NCBI RefSeq assembly: GCF_001613795.1
Contig: NZ_LPVZ01000020.1
Coordinates: 1-64,000 of the forward strand
Reading direction: 5' to 3'
Source: Thalassospira sp. MCCC 1A01148
Lineage (GTDB): Bacteria; Pseudomonadota; Alphaproteobacteria; Rhodospirillales; Thalassospiraceae
Length of the DNA: 64,000 bases
This document shows positions 24,972 to 35,008 of the stretch, piece by piece; within the stretch, counting starts at the first letter, position 1, and every line of letters begins with the position of its first letter. The notes beneath the pieces are model-generated. The model saw only the letters and a list, made by a program, of their open reading frames with translations, searched no databases and was not told where the DNA came from. A program made the position numbers and the translations under genes.

Positions 24972-25559
24972 TCAGTTCTCCGAAACCCACGCCCGGATGT
25001 CATCGAGCATTGTGGGCTCATAGCCAATCGGTTCAGGTATCGGCTCAGACCGGACAATGATGCCCGACTGGGTGCGATAGACGGTGTAAAGCGTATCTTG
25101 CTTGATATCAGTAAAGGTCGAACTGCCGTACTCGGCATCGATCAGGAAATTCCATTCCGCCAGATAGTTCATCAGATCAAGCACATCACCCAGCCCCAGA
25201 TCATAGGCCATCTTTGGCTTGGTGTTTTCGTCATTGATATCATGATAGCGGCCTTCAAAGCGCACCAGCTTATAGCGCGCATCCATGCCCATCACATTGG
25301 CCCAGGGCTTCAACTTGATAAACTCGGCATCAATCCGCCACTGATCGCCATAAATCTCAAAGACGCCGATATCCCCATCCCCGACAGACGCCAGATGTGC
25401 TTCAAACAAATCATCCTCAAGGCGCTCGAAATACATCTTGGCAATCGGCTTCTCGGCGGTCAGTCGGACATAGGTCAGGATCGTCAGCCCCATGAACGCG
25501 ACCAGCGCCACAGAAAGCACAACCACCAGAAACACAGAAACCCTTACCAACCGAAACAT
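24972..25559 (-). CDS. Membrane-anchored protein of unknown function
   Basis: A 195-residue protein with one N-terminal membrane helix (about 5-30, LVRVSVFLVVVLSVALVAFMGL) and a soluble, presumably periplasmic domain rich in Asp, Glu and aromatic residues. Segments such as WRIDAEFIKLKPWANVMGM and YKLVRFEGRYHDIN look like a beta-rich fold. I think similar proteins occur in Rhodospirillales, sometimes labelled as cation or multidrug efflux related, but I see no transporter feature. GGAAGG precedes the ATG. Confidence 0.6.
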   Translation of the reverse strand: MFRLVRVSVFLVVVLSVALVAFMGLTILTYVRLTAEKPIAKMYFERLEDDLFEAHLASVGDGDIGVFEIYGDQWRIDAEFIKLKPWANVMGMDARYKLVRFEGRYHDINDENTKPKMAYDLGLGDVLDLMNYLAEWNFLIDAEYGSSTFTDIKQDTLYTVYRTQSGIIVRSEPIPEPIGYEPTMLDDIRAWVSEN

Positions 25560-25731
25560 GTGACCTTCCGAACCAGACCATCTGGGTGAAGCATGACAGA
25601 ACTATAAGGCACGAAAAAGTATTCGTGACTGTTTACTCATCAAACCGACCGCCCCTTCTGGATAGCTTTTTCATTAGTCATCCACGATTTACGATTGTTG
25701 GAAAAGAAATGTCTTTTGGAGGAAAACCTCA

Positions 25732-27573
25732 ATGAAGTTGCTATCCCTAGAAGTCGAGAACTTCCGTGGCTATAAAGACGCTAGGAAAATCACCTTTGAT
25801 GACCTCACAACACTGATTGGCAAGAACGACATTGGCAAATCGACAATCTTAGAAGCGTTAGAGATTTTCTTTAACAATGACACTGTGAAGATTGAACAAA
25901 CAGATGCCAACGTTTTCTCAAACAGTAAAACGGTGAAGATCACCTGTGAGTTTTCTGAGCATACTGAAGCCATCGTACTCGACAGTGAGTCTTCAACAAC
26001 TCTAAGAACCGAATTCCTACTCACGGATCACAACACGCTAAAAATCCAGAAGCTCTACGACTGCTCAAAAAAAACTCCGTCATGTGAGGTGTTTATAATT
26101 GCGGATCACCCGAGCGTAACTGGAGCTGAAAACCTTCTTGAACTCAAAGAGAAGGATTTGCGGGACAAGGTAAAATCCCTTGGCTTAGACGTTTCCCTAA
26201 AGGGCAATCCGACAATGAGGAAAGCCATTTGGGAGCATTTTCCAGATCTCCAACTCAAGGAGACGCCCATCCCGGTTTCCAAACCGAAGGAAGACAGCAA
26301 AAGGATTTGGGAGAAGATCGAAATACTGCTTCCCATGTTCGCAATTTTTCAGAGTGATCGAGCAAGCAAAGACAGCGATGGAGAAGTGCAAAATCCACTT
26401 AAGGGTGCTGTAGCCACTGCCATCGCCGAAACCCAAACGCAGATCGCTGAAATTGAACAAATGGTCCGGGAAAAGAGCGAGGAAATCGCCAAACTAACGC
26501 ATGATGCGTTGAAGCAAATTGACCCGAACCTTGCTGAAAGCTTGGAGCCGAAATTCAGCCCCCCAGCTCAGTCGAAATGGGCGAATCTGTTTTCTCTCGG
26601 CATGGAAACGAATGGAAATATCGCACTCAATAAGCGTGGCAGTGGAGTGCGTCGAATGATTTTGGTCAGTTTTTTCAAAGCTGAAGCTGAAAGAAAGTTG
26701 CAGAGCAACTCAAAGTCCAACGTGATCTACGCAATTGAAGAACCTGAAACATCTCAGCATCCTTCGAACCAAAAAATACTGATCAACTCATTCAAGGACC
26801 TATCTGCAACCGAGAACTGCCAAGTCATCCTTACCACGCACAGTCCCGGCTTAGCCTCTGACCTTCCTACTGAGAGCATCAGATTTGTCAGTTCTTCTAG
26901 TATTGGAGCCACACCCAACATTGACGTCGGTGTCAACGTTTTCGACAAAGTTGCTGACGCTCTCGGCCTCGTTCCAGATAGCCGCGTCAAAGTCTTGGTG
27001 TTTGTCGAGGGGCCAACTGACGTCCAAGCGCTAAAATGTCTAAGCAAAGCTATTCACATGGACGATTATCAATCACCAAACCTAGAAACAGATGAGCGCT
27101 TTGCATTTGTTGTGTCTGGTGGAGCAACCCTCAAGCATTGGGTCACGAAAAACTACCTGGGAAATCTCGGCCTTACCGAATTTCACCTGTACGACAATGA
27201 TGTGGCTACTTACCAAGGCACTGTCGACCAAGTAAATGAGAGAAAAGACAATCGCGGTTCACATGCAACTCTAACCGCAAAGCACGAAATTGAGAGCTAT
27301 CTGCATTCGGGCGCGATTCTTGAAGCCTTCGGATTTGAAATCGAAGTAGCAGATCATCCTGATAACAACACAGACACGGTGCCCAGAGAATTTGCGAAAT
27401 CATTTGCTGAACACCACAATCGCCCCAACGTCCCATCAGATGGCACAGCTAAGAAGAAGCTTGCGGAGAGCGCCTTCCCAAAGATGACCGCTGCTTGGAT
27501 TGATGAACGAGATCCAGCAGGCGAAGTGAGAGGTTGGTTTCGCCGCCTCCGAGCGATGGCGGATCAAGCATAG
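25732..27573 (+). CDS. OLD family nuclease: AAA ATPase fused to a TOPRIM domain
   Basis: A 613-residue OLD-family protein. The SMC/RecF-like ATPase has Walker A GKNDIGKST (30-38), a charged coiled-coil insertion (about 230-270), signature-like RGSGVRRM, Walker B VIYAIEEPE (about 333-342) and switch histidine TTHSPG. The C-terminal TOPRIM domain has FVEGPTD (about 424-430) and YDND (about 487-490). It should be an ATP-regulated nuclease. Solitary OLD proteins and the GajA subunit of Gabija act against phages; no GajB helicase or other partner is adjacent. Base and codon use is clearly more A+T-rich than the neighbours, which suggests transfer. GGAGG lies 9 bases before the ATG. Confidence 0.88.
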   Translation: MKLLSLEVENFRGYKDARKITFDDLTTLIGKNDIGKSTILEALEIFFNNDTVKIEQTDANVFSNSKTVKITCEFSEHTEAIVLDSESSTTLRTEFLLTDHNTLKIQKLYDCSKKTPSCEVFIIADHPSVTGAENLLELKEKDLRDKVKSLGLDVSLKGNPTMRKAIWEHFPDLQLKETPIPVSKPKEDSKRIWEKIEILLPMFAIFQSDRASKDSDGEVQNPLKGAVATAIAETQTQIAEIEQMVREKSEEIAKLTHDALKQIDPNLAESLEPKFSPPAQSKWANLFSLGMETNGNIALNKRGSGVRRMILVSFFKAEAERKLQSNSKSNVIYAIEEPETSQHPSNQKILINSFKDLSATENCQVILTTHSPGLASDLPTESIRFVSSSSIGATPNIDVGVNVFDKVADALGLVPDSRVKVLVFVEGPTDVQALKCLSKAIHMDDYQSPNLETDERFAFVVSGGATLKHWVTKNYLGNLGLTEFHLYDNDVATYQGTVDQVNERKDNRGSHATLTAKHEIESYLHSGAILEAFGFEIEVADHPDNNTDTVPREFAKSFAEHHNRPNVPSDGTAKKKLAESAFPKMTAAWIDERDPAGEVRGWFRRLRAMADQA

Positions 27574-27574
27574 T

Positions 27575-27604
27575 AAAAAGGCGGCCCCATCGGAGCCGCC
27601 TTTT
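27575..27604. terminator. Bidirectional terminator between the OLD gene and pntB
   Basis: GGCGGC (27580-27585) pairs with GCCGCC (27595-27600), with AAAAA before and TTTT after, so it can work on both strands. It begins 2 bases after the OLD stop codon and lies 25 bases after the pntB stop. It marks the right edge of the A+T-rich insert. Confidence 0.88.
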
Positions 27605-27628
27605 GTCGCTTCAAACCGGATGGTTTGA

Positions 27629-29026
27629 TCAGTTGTCGAGATGCATGACGATTTCTTCGCACATCTTCTTGGCATCGCCGAACAGCATCATGGTGTTGTC
27701 CTTGAAGAACAGCTCGTTCTGGATGCCAGCGTAACCCGCTGACATGCCGCGTTTGACGAACAGGACCGTTTTGGCCTTTTCGACTTCAAGGATCGGCATG
27801 CCGAAGATCGGGCTTGCCGGGTCGGTTTTGGCTGCCGGGTTGGTGATGTCGTTTGCACCAATCACAAAGGCAACGTCAGCCGATCCGAAATCACGGTTGA
27901 TTTCTTCCATTTCCAGCACATCGTCATAGGGCACGCTGGCCTCGGCCAGAAGCACGTTCATGTGACCCGGCATACGTCCGGCCACCGGATGGATGGCGTA
28001 ACGGACTTTGACACCCTCGGCTTTAAGGATATCAGCCATTTCACGCAGCGCATGCTGTGCCTGTGCGACGGCCATGCCATAGCCCGGCACGATGATGACG
28101 CTCGATGCATTCTTCATGATGAAGGACGCATCATCGGCCGAGCCGGATTTAACCGACCGATCACCATCACCGCCAGGTCCAGCGGCTGCTTCGCCCTCTG
28201 CGCCAAAGCCACCAAAGATGACATTGAAGATCGAGCGGTTCATGCCCTTGCACATGATGTAGGACAGGATCGCACCCGACGCGCCGACAAGCGCCCCGGT
28301 AATGATCAGCGCACTGTTCTGAAGCGTGAAGCCGATGCCGCATGCCGCCCAACCCGAGTACGAGTTCAGCATGGAAACAACGACCGGCATGTCTGCCCCG
28401 CCGATCGGAATGATCAGCGTAACACCCAGAACAAGGGCAAGTGCAACAAGGATCCAGAAGGCGGTATGGCTTTCAGTCACCACCAGAATGACGCCAAAGA
28501 CAACAATGGCAATCCCGATGGCAAGGTTGAGCATATGCTGCCCCTTGAACCGGACAGGCGTGCCCGAAACAATGCCCTGCAATTTACCAAACGCAATCAG
28601 CGAACCGGTAAAGGTGATGGCACCAATCGCAACGCCAAGTCCCATTTCAATCAGGCTGGCCGCACCGATATTGCCCGCCGTTCCGATGCCATAGGCACCC
28701 GGCGAATAAAGCGCAGCCCCGGCGACAAACACCGCCGCCAGACCGACCAGTGAGTGGAAGGCCGCAACAAGTTGTGGCAGCGCGGTCATCTGGATCTTGA
28801 GCGCGATGACCGTACCAATCGCACCACCGATCAGAATACCGACGATGATGGTTGTGTATGACAGCACGGCCGGGCTTGCCAGCGTGGTAAAGATGGCAAT
28901 TGCCATACCCACCATGCCAAGGATGTTCCCGTTCCGGGCCGATTCAGGTGACGAAAGTCCGCGCAACGAAAGAATGAAGCAGACCGAGGCCACCAGATAC
29001 AGGAAAGCCGATAGGTTTTCCGACAT
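27629..29026 (-). CDS. pntB: NAD(P) transhydrogenase subunit beta
   Basis: A 465-residue PntB. The N-terminal part holds about nine membrane helices that form the proton channel with PntAB. The C-terminal domain III binds NADP(H) with [18 protein letters not shown] and [10 protein letters not shown]. The enzyme uses the proton motive force to reduce NADP+ with NADH, giving NADPH for biosynthesis. It is the last gene of the three-gene operon, and a terminator follows. Confidence 0.96.
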   Translation of the reverse strand: MSENLSAFLYLVASVCFILSLRGLSSPESARNGNILGMVGMAIAIFTTLASPAVLSYTTIIVGILIGGAIGTVIALKIQMTALPQLVAAFHSLVGLAAVFVAGAALYSPGAYGIGTAGNIGAASLIEMGLGVAIGAITFTGSLIAFGKLQGIVSGTPVRFKGQHMLNLAIGIAIVVFGVILVVTESHTAFWILVALALVLGVTLIIPIGGADMPVVVSMLNSYSGWAACGIGFTLQNSALIITGALVGASGAILSYIMCKGMNRSIFNVIFGGFGAEGEAAAGPGGDGDRSVKSGSADDASFIMKNASSVIIVPGYGMAVAQAQHALREMADILKAEGVKVRYAIHPVAGRMPGHMNVLLAEASVPYDDVLEMEEINRDFGSADVAFVIGANDITNPAAKTDPASPIFGMPILEVEKAKTVLFVKRGMSAGYAGIQNELFFKDNTMMLFGDAKKMCEEIVMHLDN

Positions 29027-29038
29027 TGTGTGTTCCCC

Positions 29039-29470
29039 CTACTTCTTTTTCTTGAACATATGCAGCATGCGCTGGGCGACAATAAAGCCACCGAAAATGT
29101 TGACCGAGGCCAACACCACCGCGATGAAGCCCATCATCTTGGAGAAGTTCATCTCCACCGGGCCTGCTGCCAGAAGCGCACCAACGATAATCACCGATGA
29201 AATGGCGTTGGTCACAGCCATCAAAGGCGAATGAAGTGCCGGGGTAACTTTCCAGACGACGTAATAGCCAACAAAGCAGGCCAGAACGAAGACGGTCAGA
29301 CCAAGGACAGTCGGGCTAACACCCGATCCCTGCACCGCAACCGCGGCCGTGCCAGCGGCATCAGACGCACCACTTGCCAGACTATCGGCAAGCTCTGCTG
29401 CCTTTTCCGCAAGGCCAAGGGCGGCATCGCGGAGTTCATTTGCATCTTGGGCTACGGATTGATCAGCCAT
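29039..29470 (-). CDS. pntAB: NAD(P) transhydrogenase subunit alpha part 2
   Basis: A 143-residue membrane subunit (domain IIa). A helical hydrophilic N-terminus (about 1-50, Ala-rich) precedes four membrane helices. The segment [20 protein letters not shown] is characteristic. Separate PntAA and PntAB chains, rather than one PntA, are the usual alphaproteobacterial arrangement. It overlaps pntAA by 8 bases and lies 12 bases before pntB. Confidence 0.95.
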   Translation of the reverse strand: MADQSVAQDANELRDAALGLAEKAAELADSLASGASDAAGTAAVAVQGSGVSPTVLGLTVFVLACFVGYYVVWKVTPALHSPLMAVTNAISSVIIVGALLAAGPVEMNFSKMMGFIAVVLASVNIFGGFIVAQRMLHMFKKKK

Positions 29471-30626
29471 TTGCGACCTCCTCCCCGCCGAATTTCGGAT
29501 GAACGACCTTTCCGTCGTGGGTCAGGCGCGTCTCTTTGATGATCTGGTCTTCGCCATCAAACGAAAGCGCGCCCTTGTCCGCATCAACAGAAAGGGTGAT
29601 GAAGTTCAAAAGGTTCTTGGCATACATCGCCGTTGCATCGGTTGCGACAGAACTGGTGATGTTGGCAGGGCCAATCAGCTTGACGCCATTATCGGTCATC
29701 ACCGTTTCACCAAGTTTCACACCGGCCACGTTGCCACCACGCTCCGCGGCAAGATCAATGATCACCGATCCCGGCTTCATGCCCGCCACCATATCGGCAG
29801 TGACAATTTCCGGTGCCGGACGGCCCGGAATAAGGGCCGTGGTAATGACGATGTCAGTCTTGGTCAGAACCTCTTTAAGCTTTTCAGCCTGCTTTTTCTT
29901 GTAGTCGTCCGACATTTCCTTGGCGTAGCCACCGGACGTTTCGGCGTCGGACGCCGTGTCGTCTTCGACTTCAATGAAGGTCCCTCCAAGGGATTGAACC
30001 TGCTCTTTCACAGCCGGGCGCACATCAAATGCCGAGACAACAGCACCAAGACGCTTGGCCGTTGCAATTGCCTGCAGGCCAGCAACACCGGCCCCGACCA
30101 CGACAACACGTGCCGGCGGCAAGGTACCCGCGGCTGTCATCATCATCGGATAGATGCGGCCAAATTCATGGGCGGCATCCAGAACGGCGCGATAGCCCGC
30201 CAGGTTGGATTGCGAAGACAGCACATCCATTGACTGCGCGCGTGAAATACGCGGCATCAATTCCATGGAATAACCATCCACACCCGCCTTTGCCATGGCA
30301 TTGATCAGGTCTTTACGATCATATGGCTCAAGCAGGGCGACAACGGCCGCCCCCTTTTTATAGGCAGTCAATTCGTTGGTTTTGCCATCAATGACAGGTG
30401 GGCGCACCTTGAAGATGACATCGGCATCCTTCACGGTGGTTTTCATTGTTTTGGCAATGGTTGCACCGGCATCGACAAAGCGATCATCCGGTATGGCGGC
30501 GTCAGTTCCGGCACCAGCCTCAATTGCTACGTCAAACCCCAGAGCCTTAAGTTTCTTGACGGTCTCTGGCGTGACGGCAACGCGCTTTTCCCCGGGCCAT
30601 ATTTCCTTTGGAACGGCCAGTTTCAT
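29463..30626 (-). CDS. pntAA: NAD(P) transhydrogenase subunit alpha part 1
   Basis: A 387-residue soluble domain I that binds NAD(H). It begins [20 protein letters not shown], resembling alanine dehydrogenase, and has the Rossmann motif [20 protein letters not shown] with the acidic residue in AFDVRP. GGAGG lies 9 bases before the ATG. It is first in the pntAA-pntAB-pntB operon. No promoter was identified with confidence. Confidence 0.96.
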   Translation of the reverse strand: MKLAVPKEIWPGEKRVAVTPETVKKLKALGFDVAIEAGAGTDAAIPDDRFVDAGATIAKTMKTTVKDADVIFKVRPPVIDGKTNELTAYKKGAAVVALLEPYDRKDLINAMAKAGVDGYSMELMPRISRAQSMDVLSSQSNLAGYRAVLDAAHEFGRIYPMMMTAAGTLPPARVVVVGAGVAGLQAIATAKRLGAVVSAFDVRPAVKEQVQSLGGTFIEVEDDTASDAETSGGYAKEMSDDYKKKQAEKLKEVLTKTDIVITTALIPGRPAPEIVTADMVAGMKPGSVIIDLAAERGGNVAGVKLGETVMTDNGVKLIGPANITSSVATDATAMYAKNLLNFITLSVDADKGALSFDGEDQIIKETRLTHDGKVVHPKFGGEEVANG

Positions 30627-30785
30627 CGCGTTTGACCTCCTTCCCTAAGTGATTGGTCAGTTTGACAATCCGTGTTCTTTCAAAGCAACCGGTTCCAGAA
30701 CGTCGTTTTGCGTTCATTTCGGACCGATCACCGGGCAACCCTTGTCCAATTCAAATCATCCGGGCCAACACACCTGACGGCCCGA

Positions 30786-30828
30786 AAAAGAAAAAGGCGG
30801 TTCTTCAGCAATCGCAGAAGAAACCGCC
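30786..30828 (-). terminator. Minus-strand terminator upstream of pntAA
   Basis: On the minus strand GGCGGTTTCTTC pairs with GAAGAACCGCC (one bulge) around ten bases, followed by TTTTTCTTTTTC. No gene ends directly before it, so it implies a transcript that starts in the region to its right. Confidence 0.75.
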
Positions 30829-30983
30829 CACTTTCCCACCACGCATTACAAGGCATAAACCTTGCGACATATCAGGTCCCACCCGCCATTGGTGCTCAGG
30901 ACAAACAATCAATGACGCCCTGCATGTCTGCGTTGAGAGCAAGATGCGATTTCTCGCCGACAACCACAATCCGAAAAAACGAC

Positions 30984-31075
30984 AAAAAAACAGTTTAACT
31001 AGACTTCGGTTAACTGCCGATAAAATCAACAATGAGCGGAAATTCGCACATTTAATTTCCGCTATGGAACAGGTC
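30984..31075 (-). ncRNA. Candidate small RNA with two stem-loops and an intrinsic terminator
   Basis: On the minus strand a TTGTCT / GATAAG pair (spacer 16, about 31078-31105) could be a promoter. It is followed by a perfect 10-bp stem (31054-31063 with 31035-31044, 9-base loop) and then CAGTTAAC/GTTAAACTG (30991-31016) ending in seven T. The alternative is a distant 3' UTR terminator of the ABC1 kinase gene, whose stop is about 310 bases upstream. No known RNA family is recognised. Confidence 0.4.
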
Positions 31076-31372
31076 CTTATCCTGCTCGTCACACGTCAGA
31101 CAATTGATTTTCCCCAGTTTCCCCTGTTTTTACCCCACGTTGTAAGTGAATATTATCTTACAAACAAACGCCAGAGTCTTCCTTTATCGGTCACCGATCA
31201 ACCAACACGTAACGCGCCAACCTTAAAAAGGTTCGCAAAATGATTCCCGATTTTTTCAGATTTGTTTCAGGGTAAGCTGACCAAATTCGGTTTTTCAACC
31301 CGCAATTCGCATCAAACGCTCAGGCGGTTGCACCCCAAAAGATCGAATCGCAGCGATGTTGTGTCAGGCAAT

Positions 31373-32752
31373 TTACGCGTCCGGGCGATCCAGACCGATC
31401 TGATCAAGGGCGGTTTTTTGGCGGGCTTCAAGTTTTGCCACGTCAAAATCACCAACCAGATCGTTAAACAGGCGATACCAGTTCACCTGCGCATCAAGAC
31501 GCAGGAATACCGCCCCAAGCCCCACAGCCGCGCGGTCAACCAGAACAAACTCGCGGGGTGGTTTGACACCGCCGACACGGCGCAGTTCCTGATGAACCTT
31601 TCCTGCGACTTCTGCACCATAGGCGACCGAATTCGTTTCGCCCATCTTGCGTTCGCGATCATCAAGGATCGGGCCGTAAACGAAGCTGGCCCAGATATTG
31701 AGCACATCAATCAATTCGCGCGACGGATTTTCAAAGCCCCAGCTTTCATAGGCTGAAACAGCCTTTTCCTCGTCCTCGTCACGCAGCGCCTCATAGAGCG
31801 TGATCACTGCCTGAACAAAGTCGGGTTTGAAAATGCGGATACAGCCGAAATCCAGAAGATTGACCGAAAGGTCATCACGCAGTGTGTAATTGCCCAGATG
31901 CGGATCGCCATGGATCACGCCATAACGGTAAAACGGCACATACCACGCCCGAAACATATTAAGCGCAACCTGATTGCGCGCATTCTGATCGGGATCGCTT
32001 TCAAGGAAATGCTTGAACTTTTGCCCCTTCTGCCAGGTCATGGTCAAAAGCCGGCTGGTGGTCACTTCGTCAACAGGTTCGGGGACGTGTACGCAATCGA
32101 CATCGGCCAGCATATGACCATACAGGCGCATATGCTTGGCTTCACGCTCATAGTCGAGTTCTTCGCGCAGGCGTGCTGTCAGTTCTTCCTGAATGTTTTG
32201 TGCATCAATCGCGCTGTCATAGCGCTTGTAGATCGCAAAGGCCGCACGCAGCTGCTTAAGGTCGGCCTCGACGGTTGCCGACATGTCCGGGTATTGCAGC
32301 TTGCACGCAACATCTCGCCCGTCGGGCAAGGTCGCCTTGTGGACCTGCCCAAGTGACGCTGCCGCCACGGCATCGTGGCTGAAATCGGTGAAGTTTGACT
32401 GCCACCCGGCCCCCAGTTCGCTGCGCATGCGGCGTTTGACAAACAACCAGCCCATGCTGGGTGCATCGGCCTGAAGTTCGGCCAGAGCCTGGGTATATTC
32501 CTTGGGCAGGGCATCGGGGATGGTCGAAAGGATCTGGGCGACCTTCATCAGCGGGCCCTTGAGCCCACCAAGGGCAGAGGTCAGTTCGGCGGCGTATTTG
32601 GCGTGATCAATCTCGCCGCCGAACATTTTTCCCGTGGCAAGGCGCGCGGCCAGTTTACTGGCCGATGCGCCCACCCGTGCATAACGACGAACCCGCCCGC
32701 CAAACCTGTTTTCCTCGTTCGCGGCGGTATAATCATCGTCGTTATCACTCAT
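31373..32752 (-). CDS. ABC1/ADCK (UbiB-like) atypical kinase family protein
   Basis: A 459-residue ABC1 kinase. It has the KxGQ-like motif KGPLMKVAQILS, the A-rich loop AAASLGQVHKA in place of a glycine loop, the catalytic HGDPHLGNY and LLDFGC (the DFG-like metal site). Such proteins support ubiquinone synthesis or lipid transport as atypical kinases or ATPases. It lacks the C-terminal membrane helices of E. coli UbiB, so it is closer to the ADCK/COQ8-like soluble group. It starts one base after the pepF stop and is co-transcribed with it. Confidence 0.88.
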   Translation of the reverse strand: MSDNDDDYTAANEENRFGGRVRRYARVGASASKLAARLATGKMFGGEIDHAKYAAELTSALGGLKGPLMKVAQILSTIPDALPKEYTQALAELQADAPSMGWLFVKRRMRSELGAGWQSNFTDFSHDAVAAASLGQVHKATLPDGRDVACKLQYPDMSATVEADLKQLRAAFAIYKRYDSAIDAQNIQEELTARLREELDYEREAKHMRLYGHMLADVDCVHVPEPVDEVTTSRLLTMTWQKGQKFKHFLESDPDQNARNQVALNMFRAWYVPFYRYGVIHGDPHLGNYTLRDDLSVNLLDFGCIRIFKPDFVQAVITLYEALRDEDEEKAVSAYESWGFENPSRELIDVLNIWASFVYGPILDDRERKMGETNSVAYGAEVAGKVHQELRRVGGVKPPREFVLVDRAAVGLGAVFLRLDAQVNWYRLFNDLVGDFDVAKLEARQKTALDQIGLDRPDA

Positions 32753-32753
32753 C

Positions 32754-34529
32754 TCAGGAAAGCTCCTCCAGCTCGTCGATCATACGCTTGATCATATTAA
32801 GGCCCCGCTGCCAGAAGGCCGGGTCCGATGCATCAAGTCCGAACGGTGCCAGCAGTTCCTGATGCCGCTTGGTGCCCCCGGCTTTCAGCATATCAAGATA
32901 CTTTTGCTGGAAGCCGTCTTCGGCACCCTGATAAACATCGTAAAGCGAGTTCACCAGGCAATCGCCAAAGGCATAGGCATAAACATAGAACGGCGAATGG
33001 ATGAAGTGTGGAATATAAGACCAGTAGTACTTGTATTCATCTTCATACCGGATGGCGTCGCCCAGACTTTCATGCTGTACGGCCAGCCAGATGTCGCAGA
33101 TCTCATCGACGGTCAATTCACCTTCGCGGCGCTTTTCATGCACGCGTTTTTCAAATTCAAAGAACGCGATCTGACGCACGACGGTGTTGAGCATGTCCTC
33201 AACCTTGCCCGCCAACATGATGCGCTTCATCTTCGGATCGCTTTCCGCGCGCAACATCGACTGGAAGGTCAGCATTTCACCAAATACCGACGCAGTTTCT
33301 GCCAGGGTCAGCGGCGTATCAGACAGGAAATAGCCCTGCTCTGCTGCCAGAACCTGATGCACACCATGGCCCAACTCATGGGCCAGCGTCATCACATCAC
33401 GGGTTTTGCCGTGATAATTCAGCAAAAGGTACGGATGCGCAGACGGCACGGTCGGGTGCGCAAAGGCGCCAGATGACTTGCCCGCACGGGGCGGCACATC
33501 AATCCACGGGTTATCAAAGAATTTCTGACCAACTTCCGCCAGTTCCGGGGAAAACTCGCCATACGCCTTCAACACGGTCGACCGCGCGGTGTCCCAATCA
33601 ATCTGACGATCATCGTCATCAGGCAACGGCGCATTGCGATCCCAGTAATCAAGCTGATCAACGCCAAACCATTTCGCTTTCAGGCGATAATACCGGTGCG
33701 ACAGATCGGCATGGCTGTTTTTCACGGCTGTATTAAGCGCATCAACAACTTCATCCTCGACCTGGTTGGACAGGTTGCGCGACGAAACCGGGGTTGGGAA
33801 TTTTCGCAGGCGATCATCAATTTCCTTGTCCTTGGCAAGGGTATTGGTGATGTGCGCCAGAAGCTTGATGTTCTTGCCCAGAACGTCACCGATTGATTTC
33901 GCGGCTTTCTTGCGATCTTCGACCTTGCTTGATGACAGCATGTTCGCAGCATCCGACATGGTCAGCTCTTCGCCATCAATCGGGAAGCGCAATTCCGCCA
34001 TGGTCTGGTCAAACAGGCGCACCCACGCGGCCGATCCGGCGACGCGGCGCTCATGCAGGACCTGCTCGACCTCGTCGGAAAGCTGGTGCGGGCGGAAAGC
34101 ACGGTTTTCATCAAGCCACGGACGATAGCGGCGAAGGGCTTCGCTTTGTTCGTATTTCGCATCCAGCGATGCGTCTTCAATCCGGTTGATTTCAAGACCA
34201 AAGAACAGCGACAGACTGGAAATACCGGTCATTTCTTCCTGAACGAACTGATAGAACTGACCAATGGCCGCGTCCGAGCTATCTCCGGCATATTTCAACT
34301 GGGCAAAGGAGCCGATCTTGCCACAGATTTCGCTGATGGCTTCGTATTCGGCAATGGCAGCTGCCAGTTCATCACCGGACAGCTCATAGAGCTTGCCCTG
34401 ATAGGTCTGCTGAAACGCCTGAGAGCGGCTTTTGGCATCATCAAGATCGCGCCGAATATTCGGGTCTTTCAGATCGTTATAGAGATCGGTCAGATCCCAG
34501 GTCGGCAAATTCTTGTTGATCGCGTTCAT
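32754..34529 (-). CDS. pepF: M3 family oligoendopeptidase F
   Basis: A 591-residue zinc oligopeptidase of the PepF/M3 group that degrades short peptides in the cytoplasm. The zinc site HELGH (in TLAHELGHGVHQ, with a downstream glutamate in LAETASVFGE) is intact. GGAGG lies 4 bases before the ATG at 34529 (MNAINKNLPTW); the open frame further upstream has no ribosome site. The ABC1 kinase gene follows at once. Confidence 0.92.
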   Translation of the reverse strand: MNAINKNLPTWDLTDLYNDLKDPNIRRDLDDAKSRSQAFQQTYQGKLYELSGDELAAAIAEYEAISEICGKIGSFAQLKYAGDSSDAAIGQFYQFVQEEMTGISSLSLFFGLEINRIEDASLDAKYEQSEALRRYRPWLDENRAFRPHQLSDEVEQVLHERRVAGSAAWVRLFDQTMAELRFPIDGEELTMSDAANMLSSSKVEDRKKAAKSIGDVLGKNIKLLAHITNTLAKDKEIDDRLRKFPTPVSSRNLSNQVEDEVVDALNTAVKNSHADLSHRYYRLKAKWFGVDQLDYWDRNAPLPDDDDRQIDWDTARSTVLKAYGEFSPELAEVGQKFFDNPWIDVPPRAGKSSGAFAHPTVPSAHPYLLLNYHGKTRDVMTLAHELGHGVHQVLAAEQGYFLSDTPLTLAETASVFGEMLTFQSMLRAESDPKMKRIMLAGKVEDMLNTVVRQIAFFEFEKRVHEKRREGELTVDEICDIWLAVQHESLGDAIRYEDEYKYYWSYIPHFIHSPFYVYAYAFGDCLVNSLYDVYQGAEDGFQQKYLDMLKAGGTKRHQELLAPFGLDASDPAFWQRGLNMIKRMIDELEELS

Positions 34530-35008
34530 TTGTCCTCCAGACAGTCTCTTTGGTCTCTTTTCAGTCGCGGGCCGCCGATCCGCAAAGCACGGGGCAATCC
34601 CGTTTGCATTCAAAGATCCGAACCCGATATATAGCCTGTCAAAGCCATATCACCAGACCCGTTAACAGATACGGTTTCAAATTGCTGGTCCGATCATATC
34701 GTTCCTTGTGTCACGGACAACAGCAAAGCCGCGTTGAGCACCAAATAGAACGGTATTTCACACGAGTGTGACCCGGAACACTGCCCACAATCGCGCGTTG
34801 CTGTGACATCGGTGACAAATCGGTCTTTAAAATGTCATTTTCAGGCTGCGCAATTACGCAATCCCTGATAACAAATTCATCTTGGAACGTTCGTTTATTC
34901 CGATCTGCCCGGCACTTATATGGGTATAAAGACCGAGGACAACGTCCCCATCAGGGCAGCGCCAAGATTGCCCATTCACGGGAACAGACAGTGAGGCAAG
35001 GAAACGCC
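34530..35008. other. Divergent promoter region of pepF and the acyl-CoA synthetase gene
   Basis: No coding sequence is supported. The stretch holds the ribosome sites of both flanking genes and a 14-bp palindrome at 34758-34771. TGCG-CAATTA-CGCA at about 34848-34861 is a second small inverted repeat. No promoter is clear by eye. Confidence 0.5.
34758..34771. promoter_or_regulatory. Palindrome TCACAC-GA-GTGTGA
   Basis: Perfect 6-bp arms with a 2-base centre, between the divergent pepF and acyl-CoA synthetase genes. It looks like a dimeric repressor site, for example of a TetR or GntR protein acting on the fatty-acid gene; this is inference. Confidence 0.3.

Larger units (their letters stand above)
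30627..31372. other. Gene-free region with minus-strand hairpins between pntAA and an ABC1 kinase gene
   Basis: At about 750 bases this is the longest intergenic stretch. No reading frame here has a ribosome site or family resemblance. On the minus strand it contains, in order of transcription, a 10-bp hairpin (31035-31063), a hairpin with seven T (30991-31016), a short CAAGG/CCTTG hairpin (30851-30866) and a further terminator (30786-30828). The last one insulates pntAA. See the separate entries. Confidence 0.6.

Noticed and set aside
25732..27573. Complete Gabija or retron defence system
   Set aside because: Only the OLD-type protein is present. The flanking genes are an unrelated membrane protein and pntB, so no GajB helicase, reverse transcriptase or retron RNA is seen.
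30790..30950. 6S RNA or other known housekeeping RNA upstream of pntAA
   Set aside because: Length and a CCTGAG motif first suggested 6S RNA, but the sequence does not form the long closing stem with a central bubble; the 3' end is a simple terminator hairpin.
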